Assembly: GCA_937959145.1 (NCBI GenBank)
Contig: CALGMC010000041.1
Location: 1-6,043, forward strand
Length of the DNA stretch: 6,043 nucleotides
Source of the DNA: an uncultured Chlorobiales bacterium
Lineage (GTDB): Bacteria > Bacteroidota > Chlorobiia > Chlorobiales > Thermochlorobacteraceae
Reading direction: 5' to 3'
The position numbers and the translations under genes were made by a program. This document shows, in pieces, positions 5,686-6,043 of the stretch (position 1 is the first letter of the stretch; the number at the start of each line of letters is the position of its first letter). The notes below the pieces were generated by a model, which was not told where the DNA came from, did no database searches, and saw only the letters and a list, made by a program, of their open reading frames with translations.

Positions 5686-6043
5686 TAAACGCTCTTAACT
5701 TTCTCGAGAGATAGGTTAAGTTCTCGGGCGATGTCTTCGTCGCTCATGCCAAGTTTTCGCAAGAGTGGAACAGATGCAAGTTTTCCTTTCTCTTCGCCTT
5801 GTTGCAATCCTTGTTGCAATCCTTGTTGCAATCCTTGTTGCAATCCTTGTTGCAATCCTTTCTGTAATCCCTCTTGCAATCCTTCTTCCAAGATTTCTTG
5901 GAAGGCGCGAGTTTTTTTCAACTCTTCTTCGAATTCTTCTTGAAGGCTCAACATTTTCAGAATCTCCTTTCGGGTTAATGATGGAAATTTGTAAAAAAGC
6001 ACGCGCTCAATAAAATCGAGATATTCGGGAGCACGCTCGAGCA
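5685..6043 (-). CDS. DUF2887/Rpn-like protein, C-terminal part (cut by window edge)
   Basis: Only the C-terminal portion is present. The frame has no stop up to the right edge: the residues before a possible GTG at 6002 read LERAPEYLDFIER and join smoothly to VLFYKFPSLTRKEILKMLSL. This matches the segment after the PD-(D/E)XK nuclease core in DUF2887/Rpn-type proteins (typically ...ETILVYKFPxLSREEIxxMLGL). GTG 6002 is therefore probably not the real start, and a nuclease domain is expected beyond the window. It continues with an acidic/basic helix (EEFEEELKKTRAFQEILEEG), a run of GLQE/GLQK/GLQQ repeats, EEKGK, and LRKLGMSDEDIARELNLSLE, a helix-turn-helix-like end common in these families. The protein may act on DNA, but family function is mostly unproven. 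The stop codon overlaps the HAD start. Family assignment rests on remembered motif resemblance of the tail, so it is moderate; the larger Rpn/DUF4351 group is the main alternative. Confidence 0.7.
   Translation of the reverse strand, partial: LERAPEYLDFIERVLFYKFPSLTRKEILKMLSLQEEFEEELKKTRAFQEILEEGLQEGLQKGLQQGLQQGLQQGLQQGLQQGEEKGKLASVPLLRKLGMSDEDIARELNLSLEKVKSV
5797..5892 (-). repeat. 12-bp tandem repeat encoding GLQQ units
   Basis: Five perfect 12-base copies (plus strand CCTTGTTGCAAT) occupy 5797-5856. Three diverging copies follow at 5857-5868, 5869-5880 and 5881-5892. On the coding strand the unit is GGATTGCAACAA, read as Gly-Leu-Gln-Gln, and the older copies encode GLQK, GLQE and a degenerate EILEE unit. 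Because 12 is a multiple of three, gain or loss of copies by slippage keeps the frame. The perfect copies at the 3' (C-terminal) side look recently expanded from the diverged copies at the other end. At protein level this forms a glutamine-rich, probably helical linker between the nuclease-family part and the helix-turn-helix-like tail. Confidence 0.95.
5964..5970 (-). promoter_or_regulatory. Possible internal ribosome binding site inside the DUF2887-like gene
   Basis: On the minus strand AAAGGAG lies 9 bases before an in-frame ATG at 5954-5952. It is the best Shine-Dalgarno-to-ATG arrangement in the minus-strand cluster. Initiation here would give an 89-residue product starting MLSLQEEF that contains only the helix, the GLQQ repeat and the helix-turn-helix-like tail. 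The same bases encode the conserved KEILKM stretch, so the match may be a by-product of codon choice. Confidence 0.35.

Noticed and set aside
5695..5719. TTAAC...GTTAA around the palindrome TCTCGAGA near the end of the DUF2887-like gene, as a regulatory hairpin
   Set aside because: The inner palindrome and outer arms do not share a centre, and the bases encode the plausible helix NLSLEKVK.
6000..6002. GTG at 6002 as the start of the DUF2887-like gene
   Set aside because: The residues encoded before it (LERAPEYLDFIER) continue the family pattern, so the gene runs out of the window.
5731..6013. Plus-strand open frames with repeated CNPC or VAIL units opposite the GLQQ repeat
   Set aside because: A 12-bp repeat without stop codons opens all frames by itself. 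The minus-strand frame carries the family motifs and joins the overlapping phosphatase.

Overview
The window is almost wholly coding (about 98 percent) and holds six genes in two convergent clusters. It looks like the chromosome of a Bacteroidota/Chlorobiota-type bacterium (Chlorobiales, Ignavibacteria or similar). The main reason is the 1009-residue secreted serine protease, which ends in a textbook type A C-terminal sorting domain of the type IX secretion system (T9SS), with the YPNPFNP motif and a terminal KMILMK. That system is confined to this superphylum. A phytol/farnesol-kinase-like membrane protein, a Uma2-family nuclease-fold protein and a DUF2887-like protein also fit a lineage near the green sulfur bacteria. 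MiaE needs O2, so the host probably meets oxygen. An aerobic relative such as the Thermochlorobacter group is plausible, but this is inference and no rRNA is present to settle it.

Plus strand, 1-1918: three genes run left to right. The first is a 5'-truncated polyprenol/phytol-kinase-family membrane protein (1-630). After 33 bases carrying a duplicated Shine-Dalgarno block comes a Uma2 (DUF820) protein (664-1302). One base later comes tRNA-(ms2io6A)-hydroxylase, miaE (1304-1918). Spacing suggests a single transcript, with miaE translation coupled to Uma2.

Minus strand, 6043-1920: three genes run right to left. The first is the C-terminal part of a DUF2887/Rpn-like protein cut by the right edge of the window (6043-5685), with a 12-bp tandem repeat encoding GLQQ. 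It overlaps by one base (TAATG) an HAD phosphatase of the phosphoglycolate-phosphatase type (5685-4996). After 46 bases comes the S8 subtilase with a T9SS tail (4949-1920).

The two clusters meet tail to tail with a single base between the stop codons of miaE and the protease, and no convincing terminator is visible there. I see no RNA gene, CRISPR array, insertion sequence or phage gene, and no gene-free stretch longer than 46 bases. No clearly new defence or mobile system is present. The points most worth a second look are a lone cysteine beside the protease's catalytic histidine (the proteinase K position), the expandable GLQQ repeat with a possible internal start just upstream, and two nuclease-fold orphan proteins each translationally tied to a housekeeping enzyme.
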